This document shows, one piece after another, positions 1-12,800 of a DNA stretch of 64,000 nt. Within the stretch, counting starts at the first letter, position 1. Every line of letters begins with the position of its first letter. The position numbers and the translations under genes are program-made. The stretch spans positions 7,564,001-7,628,000 of the forward strand of contig OZ017804.1 of NCBI GenBank assembly GCA_963969395.1, in the 5' to 3' direction. The notes beneath the pieces are model-generated. The model did not search any database, was not told the DNA's origin, and saw only the letters and a list, made by a program, of their open reading frames with translations. This DNA is from Pseudoscleropodium purum (taxonomy: Eukaryota > Streptophyta > Bryopsida > Hypnales > Brachytheciaceae).

Positions 1-87
1 TTACTAATGTGATCCAGAAATTAATTTGCAAAAAAAATTTCCAAGTGCGAGTTTCGTTCAATTAACGATCTTTTGTTGCGGGTGCAG

Positions 88-3000
88 GTCAATGAGTTTG
101 TGAAGCTGGGAGGTGATCAGCTTGTGCCATATTACTCTGATATCCTTGGAGTCGTGCTTCCTGCTATATCTGATAAGGAAGAAAAGATACGAGTGGTACG
201 TTTATAACAATCTATACTTGCAGAGCTATCCTGTCGTAGCTGACTTTACTCTCCTAGAGTCTCAAAGACTAACTAATTCTAGTCAATATAATTAGTTTCT
301 TTCATGAACTTTTAGACAGCATCATACACGGAATCTTCTCGTGACTTATGGGGATGACTTCCTATAGTTACAATGGAGAGACTTTGGTTTGATCTCTATG
401 ACGATAAGGAGATTTCCCTCAGACTAATGAAGAAGCTGCTATGAAACAGTCTTCTTTTACTCTCTATTATCTCTTATTATCTCTTGCCTTATAATTTGCC
501 GTAGATTTTTTTTACCATTTGGTATGGAGAACCGCGTTAATTGAGTATTCTGAGTTCATTGAGGGAATACAAGCAGTGACTATGTGAGGTTTCCAGGTCG
601 CTCAAGAAACAAATGATGAGCTGCGTGCAATAAAGGCTGAACCTTCGGAGGGATTTGACATTGGTGCTGTTCTGGTCATCGCAAGAAGGTTTTTACTCAG
701 CTCTTATTTATCTAGATTACAGAATTGTGTATTTATACTGAAATGTTCTCACGGCCAAGACCATCCTCAGTACGAAGGTTGTATTGTTACTATTGATATT
801 ATTGATGAAGCAACTCTGCCTCGTCATTCATCCAATGCATTATTTGGATACAGTAGAAATTGCACCAATCTCTGTAAGTTCTACCGAAATATTTGGCAAG
901 GAGACTATTATTTATCTGTCCCATTTATTTTATCATTAGGGAGCTTGGAAATGAGTGGGAGGGAACGAGGTTGGAGGCCTTGAGGTGGATTTCTGTGTTG
1001 CTGGAGAGGCATCGAACAGAGGTGATTTTCTTTTTAGAACATCAGATGGCATCAAAAGGAATTTACTTCGCAGTTTTTCCTAATGGAGTGCATATATTGT
1101 ACATCAAAAACTTGTTAGGTTCCCAGATGGAAAGTGATTAAAAAGATGATACATGGAAATCGTCTTGGGAGATACTTATTTGGCAATTTCACCAAAGTCA
1201 AAGTTGTCCCCGATGAATGAACGGTGTTTTTTGCACAGGTGCTCTCATTTTTGGATGATATCTTTCCTGCTTTGTTGACATCACTTTCCGACACATCTGA
1301 TGAAGTGAGTTCCCGCTCTCCCTTATTTGCACGGATGGTTGAGTAAGTCTTTAGTATATCCACATCGTTTCAGAATTTTTGTAGTATTTTAACCCGTAAG
1401 TGCTGAAGTTAAGAACATAGAGTCCATTTTGTGAGTATATTGTTGAGCACAGTAACTTTCAGAATATATTTCTATTGCACAAAATGTAGGACACGATCTC
1501 TTCTTTCGTTCTGTATGTAGTGTTACCTTCTAAATGATTTATTTCAACTCCCATAAATGTGGCAGCGGCCACTTTGACCAGTTGGGAACTTACGGGCTAT
1601 CTTGGAAAAGATTCTGAGTTAATTTGCTTTGCAGGTTGCCCTGCTTGTGCTGGAAGTGCAAGCTTGCATAGCTCGAGACGCTCAACATTTCCGACACCTG
1701 ATGGTCTTTCTTGTGCACCGCTTCAACAGTGAACATTCCCTTCTTGAGCGGTAATTTCCTCTGGAGCAGCTAGGTGTCTGGTTTTGTGAGCGCGCTCAGT
1801 TAAACTTTATTTTGATTTTACTTCGAAATCTGAGAAGGGCCTATCTGGATGGTATGCTTATGTTCCAGGAGAGGTACATTGGCGTTACGAAGACTATGCC
1901 AGTTGCTGGATGCAGAACGAGTTTATCGGGAACTGGCCACCATTTTGGAACAGGAGGTGGACCTGGAATTTGCAACAATTATGGTTCAGGTGAGTTTCAA
2001 CAAGTGTATACGGCTGTCATTGAATAGATTTCGGGTTCTTTAAGCATGTATCTGAAATTTGAATATGTATTGGACACTTGAATTTTCAAAATGGAAACTG
2101 CGAAAAATAGTTTGAGCATACTGGTTTACCCCTAAGGATTCATTCACACCAAGGGTGATGAAAGGCTTGTGCACTTAGGAGTAGGTGTGTATAGCAGGAG
2201 AGTTCAAGAATGTTTATGGTTCTAAAGCATCAAGGTTTGTCTCGTATTGTTACTAACCACATCGATGTGTACTGCAGGCACTGAACTTAATACTATTGAC
2301 TGCCCCAGAGCTAGCAGATTTGAGGGCTCTTTTAAAAGAGTCTCTTACAGCTTCTGCTGGCCGGGACTTATTTGTTGCGTTGTATGCATCCTGGTGTCAT
2401 TCACCCGTGGCGACCGTCAGTCTCTGTTTGCTTGCCCAGGTATGGCCTCGATATTCAATCGCACAGACCAAGCCATTCTGATGATGCTAGTCGTCATTTT
2501 CATGTAGTAGTTCCTAATATCAGGTCTTCACACAATTAGATAACACAGCGAAGATAGTGTATACACTCCACAAGATGTAAGAGGAAAAATAAAGCTGCAA
2601 ACTCCTTATTGCAAACTCCTTTTGAGTATTGCACTGACCCTTGACAGTATCGTTGTTGCTTTTAATAAAAGTCTATATGGCCTTCTATGATTTGTAGTCT
2701 GAATTGTTTGTCGTGAGGCTTTTTTGGTGTTGAGGTTGGCTCACGTTGGTTTGGGTATTTTACAGGCTTACCCGCACGCCAGTTCTGTGATCCAATCCCT
2801 CGGGGAGACAGATATTAGTGTAAATTTATTAGTACAAGTAGACAAGTTGGTGAGACTTTTAGAGACCCCAATCTTTGCGTATTTGAGACTGCAGGTAATT
2901 TCTTCTATTCCAGATTGAGGTCAAGATTATTTCTGAAGAATTATGTCTTACTCTGGAATTTGTCACTCTGGAATTTGTGTCACTCTTTAGAATGCATTTG

Positions 3001-4444
3001 GTACTCTATGCATGATAGTAGTACTCGATTGGTGGACACACCAAGTAGCAGTTGACGTCTAATTGTTCCAACTCATTTAAGAGATCTGGACATTGACTGA
3101 GTGTATCATCATAGATCTGACCAGTAATTGCTGATGTTGTGGGTCTGTGCTACTAGTTATTAGAGCCAGGGCGTTATCCCCAACTTCTAAAAACACTTTA
3201 CGGGCTTCTTATGCTTCTCCCTCAGGTACTAATCTGATGCCATTTGTTTAGTTGCTCTCATCTTGATTTACAGTGGTTAGCAATGACAGTGCATCAAAGG
3301 AGACTGTGAAATACGCCATTTAAAACAGTTGGAACTGGCTTCCCCTTAGTGATTTTGATCTTTGGTTTATTTACGTGTTCTCAGTCTCCTGATTTTTTTC
3401 TCTGCCTTTTCCAGCAAAGCTCAGCATTCAAAATTTTACGCACTAGACTGAAGACTGTCCCATCCCATTCTTCTATGCACACGCCACCACACGGAACATC
3501 CACCCCTAGTGAATTTCCTGGTCTTAGCGCAATACGGAGGAGTGCTTCAGCAGGACCCTTTCCCCAGATTCTATCTCATGTTCCAACAAGCTCACTCAGC
3601 CTGCAGACCTCTATGGAGGATGGTGAAAGGAATGTAGACGGAGGCCATGGAGCTGCACCTATCAACTTTGCCATGCAGTTGAAACAATTCCAGCAAGTGC
3701 AACAGCAACACCGGTTGCAAAGAGTGGTTGGTAATAACAACCCCAAACCACCTCGCAGGCCTCCCGTTGTTCCGAACCAGGTATTTCCGACTTCTTCAAC
3801 TGCTTTCTGTCTACAGTTTTCGAACAGGTTTTCCGTAAAATTAGACTGTTTCAGGATCATAAAGAGAATCTTCCCTGTTTCTCGTGAGGAGGTCTCCCTA
3901 TGTTCACAATAAACCCTACAGAGGCGCCCCTAGTTATCATGGAAAGGCCTCCCTATGATCACTGACCATAAGAAGACTGCTCTGTGAATCATGGAGAAGA
4001 TTTTCTTTATAATGATACCTAATAGTTCTTGAATCTGTTAAATGTTTTTGGGATTCTGTTCCTGTGATGGCTTAGGAGTGCCGTGGGATTTATTAATTGA
4101 CCTCATGTGGACTTCTAGACCTGGCTTTTAGATTGTGTGATGAGTGATGTCGAAAACTCAATTCGTGCACATACTTTTGACATGCCTGTTGCTTAGGAGA
4201 CTGGTCGCAGACGTTGCAAAGTCTTGTATGTGCACGATGAATGAAAGTTGTTGCAAGCAAGGACACACTCAAAGAGCAGTGCTGGTCTAGTCCAGCGTGT
4301 TTCTAGTATTTTGACTCGGCGCTTTGGTTTGTGACCCACCAGAATGGACAAAGACCGGAAGACCGACCCAATTCTCAAACATCAAAAGGGGCTGCCTCTG
4401 AAACACGCGCCCCTCCAAAGTCTCCACGGTCTGCATGGAGCTAA
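88..4444 (+). CDS. VAC14: VAC14 homologue, 3' part (eleven exons; gene starts before the window)
   Basis: VAC14 is the HEAT-repeat scaffold that holds the PI3P 5-kinase Fab1/PIKfyve and the phosphatase Fig4 on vacuolar and endosomal membranes, and so controls PI(3,5)P2. Joining exons 88-195, 597-688, 940-1021, 1239-1304, 1635-1750, 1869-1989, 2278-2439, 2766-2894, 3157-3225, 3415-3780 and 4343-4444 gives 470 residues plus TAA. All joins are GT-AG and the phases match. The product matches plant VAC14 throughout, for example RHRTEV, LLDAERVYREL, ALYASWCHSP, LVQVDKLVRLLETPIF and FKILRTRLKTVP; the last parts form the Fig4-binding region. VAC14 is usually about 700 residues, so roughly the first third lies upstream. 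The tail after 3415 is Ser/Pro/Gln-rich, as in other plants. The final exon (from 4343, ending in SPRSAWS) was chosen because it keeps the frame and the Ser/Pro-rich character; it is the least certain part. Confidence 0.9.
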
Positions 4445-5400
4445 TATTGATCACATTCCCTGTATCAATCTGATTGCACCATATACAGCCCCAATTGAAA
4501 GATATAAAAAAAAAAGGTCAAAATATTATTTGCTTTGCTTTGCTTTGCACTTTGTTGATATTTGATTTTATCGGATCACCCTCGACATCTATTGCAGGGA
4601 TGGTGACATGACGATTGTACGTTTACACCCTTGTCAAAGGCTACTACCGCTGTTGGGAAAACTCTAGGCCGGCTTCTCATATCCCCCAGCCAAGGTGGTA
4701 ATGGACAATTTTGGTGCTGGACGAATCAGTCTGGTCCAAGTACATACTGCTGCTGCTGCAGCTGCAAGTCTGTGGCTGGGTCTAGAGCTCAGGCGGGTTT
4801 TCCATGTGACATAGAATGAAGGGTACAGTACTTCACTTTTTCATTTTTCTCCAGATGGAGTTGCGGACATTGCTTTGGCTCTACTTTTTTTGGAACAGGC
4901 AATACTCGACAACACGAAGCATTTGTGCACAGTAACTTATGACATAGCATAGTGAGGAGTGATGGAGAAAGCTCCTTTTTTTCCACTGTTATTTCTTATG
5001 CCACTCCCTCAAAACTACAGTACTGAACTTCATGGCAGTGATACGGTAGGCATTTGTTTAGTTCAGGCCAGCACTGACGTTTTTTTAAAAGTGTTTCCAC
5101 AGTGGATGACTGGCTTGTATCTATTATTATGCGAGCTGAAAAGCTGCATCACATTGTAAAATGCGAGCTTTGCTCATTTTCTTTGACCTGTATGCCACTT
5201 GTAATATGAGAAGCTTTGTACCAGGAAGGTAGGGACACCTCAAATCTCCACTGATCATAGTCACTCCTACTATTAGACCTCTCAAATCATGTACCGTGTG
5301 AATTGTTGGCTTAAAAAAATGCAAAAGCATTCATTGGAAGTCTGAACCTCCCCTTTTCATACAAAATTCTGAGGATGCATAGTCATATTTGTTTCTTGCA
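4445..5400 (+). other. Probable 3' UTR and downstream flank of VAC14
   Basis: This stretch is GC-richer than the DNA after it and follows the VAC14 stop directly. It contains a possible UTR splice acceptor near 4597 and a short CTG/CAG-rich run near 4748-4770. I see no clear AATAAA signal, so the transcript end is not fixed. The short reading frames here lack any recognisable domain. Confidence 0.4.
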
Positions 5401-7790
5401 CGGAAAGATTCTTTGTCATTCATTGGCCAAAAAATGTCTCTTGCATCATTCATGTGTTAAGACTCAAAGTTAGTGATTGACATTTAAATGTTAATTATAA
5501 TTCAACAAGTCGTTATAGATAACTTGGTAATTAGAACTTAGTTCATCAATCATAAATTGTCAACATTTAAGTGTTATTTAAATATTAATTATTATTCATA
5601 AATTAGTTAGGGATTACTTGGTATTAAAAATTGAATACATCATTCTTGAATAGTTAAAATTTAAATGTTTTTTTACCAATTAAATCCTAAGTACTCCAAT
5701 GTGTATATTAGAAGTGGTTAAGGTTAAATTGGTAATTAAAATATAAGTGTGAACACAAAAAGTGGGCATTAGATGGTCAAATAGATTTTTTTTTTATTCT
5801 AAAAAATGGATCTTTTTCATCCATTTTATAGTGTGCAAGTATTATTAATGGTATATCCACATCTTTGGGGTTAAGTTAAAGTTATATTAGTTGTGCTGTG
5901 ATTTCATGCAAGGAAGTTTATTGAAAAAATAGTAAACTTGTATTAATAGTGTACTTCAATACTTTGAGTTTGCTTTTATCTTTAACTCATAAATTACTAA
6001 GGCAAATGGTACAAACTAAGATATTCTATAAAAATTTTCTTCTACATCTTTTTTCATATTTGTATTAAATGTCTAAGATTAGAAATTGTCTATGGTCAAA
6101 ATTTACAAGATATTTGTAGATTTATTCAAACTAATTTTGAAGTAATTTTTTTTTAAATCCATCCCAAATATAATTTTTTCTCATAGTATCTTGTTTTATT
6201 ATGATTGTATTTTTAATTAATATTTGAAATTGGCAAAAGATTTGATAATAAAACCATGAGTGTTTCACCTAACAATAAATTTCTTATTTAACAATAGGTA
6301 AAGAGGCAATATTGAACACTTTGAGCTATTTTCCTAATTTGCAATTATAGTCATCTCAATTTAGAACCAAAATGACCTTAAAATGGTTAATTAGTCATTT
6401 AAGGTTAAAACTTGGCCGGTTTTGACATTTAAGCATGCCATTTATATTTTCCATGAATTTTCTAATTCTAATCTTCAAAAAGCTATGGTAAATTGAAATT
6501 TTCATGAAAAAGTCTATTTTTTCTTAAATATATTCATCTGAATTTGTAATTTGTTCTTAAAAAAACTCCAAAAAAACTTCACTTTTAAATGCAGAAAATA
6601 GAGGATATTGAAAAATGGAAAAATAGAAAATTTTGAGGTTTGATTACATAATCATGGGCCATGTCCTTCCAAAATTTTGACAAGTTTTGAACTATCAATT
6701 CAATTTTGCTTGTAACATTAGAGAAACTATTGATCGTAATATCACCTAGGAAAAAAAATTTGAGCTATAGAGTTATTGAAGTCTTGAAGGTTAGCTAGTT
6801 AGCCTCTCTTAATTTGGTCTAAAGAGTTTGTATAAATTGCATTTGAGTTTTTATTCAACTTATATTGCTTTTAAAATGAAAACAAGGCAAGATTGCATGC
6901 AATCAAATTTCATTGGGGTTGCTTTCTTGCTAAGTTAAAGCTTAGGTTTCATCTATGGAGAGAAAAGGATCAAAAGTCTTTTTTTAAGTGGTTTTGTACA
7001 AGAAAAGATTTGCATTTCAATTTATGATAAAACCAATTCTGATGTAATTAGATTGCTTACAATCATACTTTGCTATCACTTCAAAAGTAATACAAAATGA
7101 ATAAAAATTTAACTCTAGATTGTATTTGAATGATGCTTGCATGATAGTTGCTTAGGACTATCATAGGAATGTAGGTAGAGGTGGTCAACTCAAAAATAAT
7201 GAACATGCAATCCGGAGAGTATATTAAGCTTGCAGTTCAAAACTTGCAACTAAAGCTTGTTTTTGACACTCTATCCAACATATCAAGTTTGACACTTTTC
7301 TTGACACTTTTTTTGACACTTAAAGTATCCAAGAGAAAAATAAGAATTTTATCAAGGATTATTTGATACAATTTCTTTTTCTCATTTTTCATGAAGTGCC
7401 AAAGTGGCAATACAAAATGTTATAGTGGTGCTCCAAATTTCAACATGCATCTACATATTGGATACAAAAGATCACATTTGTACATACGACATGTCCAAAA
7501 TTCTATTTCATCCATAAACAAGCAAATCCATCCAGGATTTTTTTATAATTTGAAGTTTTTCTGGAGAAAAACTTCAAGATTTGCTGCCGTTTTTAAGCCA
7601 AATTATTTTTTTCCGGCACCATAAAGCAAAAAAAACAAACAGCCGTGGTTTGATACTTTAGTGTCGGAACAACTGTCGAAAACAACGTGTGAACGTGTCA
7701 AATTCCAACCAGTTCTGAAAATGCGGCTACCTGGAGGCTGCACTTAATTTTGGTGGTGGTAGCGAGAAGCGATGGAGCGACACTCTTCTT
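5400..7790. other. AT-rich intergenic DNA, no gene seen
   Basis: Very AT-rich DNA with homopolymer runs and no reading frame that resembles a protein. It holds one imperfect tandem duplication (separate entry) and a cluster of TTGACACTT words at about 7263-7322. From about 7630 the base composition rises towards the kinase-type duplicated segment. Confidence 0.6.
5478..5690. repeat. Imperfect direct repeat, two units of about 92 bp
   Basis: The stretch from about 5478 (CATTTAAATGTTAATTAT...) recurs diverged from about 5570 (TATTTAAATATTAATTAT...). Both units share the order: TTAATTAT-type word, then ACTTGGTA, then ATACATCAT or TTCATCAAT, then AAAATTTAA-like sequence. There is no coding potential. 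Confidence 0.45.
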
Positions 7791-7794
7791 GTCG

Positions 7795-9814
7795 CAGCTT
7801 CGCGGTAAGTTGCCCTCGCTTGCACCAATTATCGTCTATGGCGACAACTGCTTGCTCTCTCAGTCCGACAAACTTGTTCAGTAACGATACAAGTATGCTT
7901 GCCAATCACTCGCAGCAATGAATTCCGAATTTCGACACTGAGAGCGCTTGCATGTAATTAATTAACTTGAGCACCTCGATCAGTCGCTTGAACTTGGAGC
8001 TGGGAGAAAGCTCAAAGCTGGCTGAATTCTTTCCTGTCCTGTGAGTGACGTTCACTCAGGTTTTCAGAGGCATAGTAATCGAGTGAAAATTCTTGTTGCA
8101 GCCAGCTAGCTATAGCTACAGACGACTTCTCCTCTGACGTACTTCCAATTATTTAGTTTACGGCATGGCGTATCCAGGGGTGTTCGAATTCGAATTCAGT
8201 GCCTCAGGCTTTGTTCTGGATCGAACGCAACAGACATGCTGCTAAAGGCTCTTTTATTGCATGATTGGACTGCTTCGTCCGGATCGATTTCATGGTACGT
8301 GTGCTTGCGCTCCTCTCGCTCCGTCTCTTAATTTCCTCCATGGTGTTATTTGTTTCTGTTGCGAAAGTCGGTATCGAATCGGGAAATTGGTATTGAATGG
8401 TTCAACCTTCACTGGTTTGGGAATTTGATAAATTAGTGTCACGCGCACTGTAAGGACAAATCGCCGTACAGATGAGGACGAGTCGTCTCTGCTTCACATG
8501 TGAGTTACGAACAGTGCTGACCGGTCGGAGTTTTTTTAATACAAAGAAGCCAAATAGTACTAGTTAGAAGGGTCCGCCCATCTGCCCACCGGGCTTCTTG
8601 CCCAGGATAGTGTTTTGAGAGAGAGATCCTAAACCAACGGGGACACCGACGGACTGAGTTGCCATTCTTGCACACCCCTCGCGCTGTGTCACAATGGAAA
8701 CCCTTGAAATTTGGAAGAAGTAGCGGTCAAGTTCCACCCAGAATGTTGAATTAAATTAAAAATTAAGCCAGCCGACCCTTCCAGTTTGATTTTCTTTCTT
8801 GCCAGCCAAAATTGTAACCATGTCTATGACAATTAAACACAGGTGTTCATTCAGGTCCATTTCATGAGAGAAAAGGTGCTGATATATAGTGGCCAATGTA
8901 GCTAATATCAAGGAGAATTGAATGATAATTATGAAAGATTCCCTGCCTCCATGTGTAACTAATCAACGCGTCGAAGGATGCACTGATGAGGTCCTTGGCT
9001 TTGATTACCGACACATGGAAGATACGATTCCGCCGGCTCATGACAGCCATGGCAATATGAGTAACCTTGCCGGGTCAATACTTCTTTCAAATTTATGGAA
9101 GTAGACACCTTTTCGTGGTTAAAGCTCCATGTGATGGGTTATAGCAACAACGAAGCTACTTTCCCAGATCAGCAGGTAATCTCTTGCCACAAAGGGGCAG
9201 TCCCAACTGGAAGCTAGTGCGGAAGAGGATACTATTTGCGGCACACTAAACATACTGAGTGTGCTTTGGGGAGATTCACAGAGCCGTAGAGGGTTCAATT
9301 TCGGTTAGAAGACCTTGTTAGATCTATTGAGCTCAAGTTTTTACTATCGTGTATGAATTTCTTTCACAATTTCAGAGTGCGAAATTGAAGACCAGTACGA
9401 GTAACAGCAGCTAAGTCCATTTCCATTCAGAGATGAGTGGGCAGAGACATAGTCAATGCCGAGTCATGCGTTCAAGCCTCTGATGGATCAGTCTGCTGTT
9501 GTATGAGGGGTCAGTCCAGGAGATGGGATGAGGTCCCTCGTCGTTGTTGAATCCTCTAGGTTACAGTTTCCATCGTCTGCTTTGCTCCCAGTCCTTCAGG
9601 TATTTGCACAAGACTCACACTCAGACATGTTCACTAATTTATGCGGTGTGGTTTGCAGCGAAGATGTCATGTCCAGATTAGAATGGTTAGTGCAGTGCAT
9701 GCAGGCCACGAATGCAGGATCAAATTGGTCCAGGCAAAGCCGGGGATTTCAGGGTGCGACTTCTGAATTGGTCTGTATGACTTCTCCCTTGAGTTGCTGA
9801 CCATCTAGTGATCA
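7795..9814 (+). other. 5' flank and possible untranslated leader of the kinase pseudogene
   Basis: Collinear with 22050-24605 upstream of the intact gene. The best conserved blocks are 8653-8741 (with 23091-23181) and 8935-9100 (with 23350-23520). The homologous start codons are at 9815 and 24606, each preceded by GATCA. Small reading frames exist here, but the substitutions between the copies look neutral, so I read the stretch as promoter, leader or intron sequence. Confidence 0.5.
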
Positions 9815-12800
9815 ATGGCGACCATGAGAAGCAAGTTCTTCCGAGGACATGGTGCAAGTTCGTCATCAATCGAAGCTGATTACTTGAGGCTCTCGGTCGA
9901 CAGTGTGCACTCCCTTGCACACCTTGTCAGCAAAGGATTACAGCTGAATGAACGGCAGTGTCAGGATCTCTCCTCCAAGCTCGTCCAAACCGTGCCGAAT
10001 ATTCAGAGACTGGTCCCTCCCTCTCGACCATTAAAGGTTCCGTTTGGGCCAGCTTTGAAGAATTTGTACAGAGTATTGGAGAAAGCGAAGTTACTTGTCC
10101 ATCAGTGCTGAGACCCAGATTTGTGTCGAGCAGCCGTGTTTCAGATTCACAATGAGGGAGCCTTTCGAGAGGAGTTGCTGGAGTTAGGCTTATGTTACAA
10201 TGTTATCCACGAGCTCGCAAAGGATTGGGAATGGCCACTAATTCCAGCAGAAGATCTTCACGAGTCACCATTGTTCTTGCCTGCACCTGAGACTGACGTC
10301 CGTGAAGATCAAGAAACTCTGAAAGAAGGAGTTCAGCAAGTAGCGGGCACATCAGATGATCGGAATTCGTATCTTGCAGGATACTTGAACATTGAGGAAG
10401 TTGGAGTGCATATCTGCAGCTCGCATGAGTGAAGACTTCAGTGAGCCGGATGCATCGTTGTGGATGAATGAAACTGAACCGCAAGGAACTTGGAAATTGC
10501 AACGCGTCATTGGAAGTGGTTCTGGTGCAATGTGTGTTTTGTTGCTACGAATGGCTCGGCATTCCCTATGCAAGGAAGGAATTTCACTCTCGAGTGGCCG
10601 ATGGTATTTTCCGGAGGGAAACCGCCATCTTGGCCCAGCTTAACCACCCGGATATTGTGAAATTCTTTTGTTGTAGCAACGATCCCGAAAAGGGTCAGTG
10701 CTTCATAGCCATGGAGCTTATGGAAATGAGCTTGGATAGTTTGATTGAGAATCATGGGAAAGCAAGACGGCCATTTCCACTTCTTCTTGTTCTCGACATC
10801 ATGATCCAAATAGCGTGTGGAGTGTGCTACCTCCATGGCCTCAACATTGCACATCGTGACTTGAAACCACTAAATGTGGTTGTCACGGAAACCCGTGCTG
10901 CACATCTTGAAGATTGTTTTTGTGTGAAGTTGGTTGATTTTGGGATCTCCAAAACGAAAGTGCAGGTCTCCAAGTCAAATATGATTTCCATACCCGGTGG
11001 TGGCACCACAAAATATAGAGCTCCAGAGGTTTTTCCTCAGGCTCAGCAAGTTGCACCACGACTGAAAAGGAAGGTGAATTGGTTCCAGGCTGATGCTTAT
11101 AGCTTTGGCATCACTTGCGCAGTGCTTTTGTCCTTGGAGACGCCGTTTGCAGATGTGCCCGCGAGTAAATTGTATGAGGAATTACTCCAGGGAGTCCGAC
11201 CCGAACTTCCTGGCGATTGTCCCGAGGCTTTGGTTTCTCTTTTGGAGGACTGTTGGGCTACGAACCTTCAGTCTCGACCTGGTTTTGCAGAGATTATTTC
11301 CAAGCTTGAGCACAGCAAATTGCAGAAGTTGTTGAGAGATTCCTCTCAAGGTTTGCAAGAGGTGGTGGGTTCTGAGTATATTGAGACTGTTTCGGTGAAG
11401 CAGTCTGACGAGCAATCTCTATGTGCCACTAGAGTCCCATATGTATAGTCTCAGTGTGCCAATACTGTCTCATTTAATTCAGATGCTGCCAAGGTAAATT
11501 TTCTTTTGTTTAGTTTCAAGTCTTTGGGACGTTTCTTGTGACTATAAATGTGGAGTATTGGGTTTGGATCCATATTGTAACTCCTGCATGTGTAATTTTG
11601 AAGGTCCTCATGAACAACTGGTGCCGATTCTTAGATGTTAGCATTTCTTAAAAGCACGTTGACAATCATTAGTATTTCCTCATGTCTAGTTAGATTCTCC
11701 AGTTTTCCAGTGTGTGGTTATGTGATGCGAAATCCTTGTCACCTTGTATAGTGTTTTTAATTTGAGCTGTATTACTTCATTTGAAAGTGTTCTTGATGTT
11801 GGTACTTTGCTCTTCCCTTTTCCTTGGCATCATTTTACAAGAGGCCGTTGATAATTCGCAATCTGATGAGGGAGCGAGTCCACCAAGTGATGCTTATATT
11901 GAAGATCGCCAAAGTATTACCTTATCAGAATTGGAGCGTAAGAAGCTGCCTACGTCTGCCCTTTATTGCACAATTAGTGAAACATCAATTGTTAGTATGA
12001 GTGTACATGTTGAAAATTTAGCGCTTTAAGATTGATGCGTTAATAAATGAAGTTTGATTGACTCCAAATGAATGTTTTTTTTGTTGGTGAAACTCACATT
12101 GACATTGAGCATGATCTATTTGCATAGAGCATACTAACAAATAAAACTTTTGTAATGAAAATCAAGAATGAACATGGAGCATTTTTTAATTCAAAGCTTC
12201 AAAGATGAAATTTCACCTTAAGAATGATTTGATAGTGCACATGATCAATTGGATAGTATATTAGCATATAACCACACTCACAACTTTGAGCATTTTGACC
12301 TTTAGAATTTCAAATCAAATATGATGATGGCATGAATCATTTTTGTTTGTTTAACCATATCAACTTTGAGAGCTTAGATATATACATTATTAAGATGTTA
12401 AATTTGGTTAAGATTCAAGCTATTCTTTTTGCTCTAGTGTTGTAAATATGAATGAAAAAGCTCAAGCACAAGGTATTGTGTGATTGCACACCAATTATTA
12501 CCATCACATATGTGTGATTGGAATGTTAGTATTAGAAGGTTGGATTTTTGAGCTATATAGTGTCCAACCTAGCTCCTTTCAAAAGTCTTAGAGAGAGTTG
12601 ATCCCAACGGCTTAAATTTCAACAAAGTGAATACTTTGGCACATCCTTCAATTCCATGCATTGTGCTTATAATAAAAACCTACTCTATCCCCTTGCTTTT
12701 TTCAACTTCTTCTTGATTCTAATCCACTACTATTTGCAGAATGCAAAGAATTTGATGTGAAACCTACTTTATTCTGATACAATGAACTCCGGGTTGCCAC

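Noticed and set aside
3576..3860. Minus-strand frame with a Cys-rich run
   Set aside because: It is the antisense of the Gln-rich VAC14 exon 3415-3780.
4197..4244. Alternative terminal exon for VAC14
   Set aside because: It is in phase and ends in TGA, but its Cys/Tyr-containing tail does not resemble plant VAC14 ends, while the exon at 4343 does.
8935..9104. Upstream small frame conserved between duplicates (8922-9104 and 23357-23605), with a 3-bp indel that keeps the frame
   Set aside because: Over about 55 shared codons I count roughly 11 amino-acid-changing and 3 silent differences, as expected without constraint. The two frames also end at different places.
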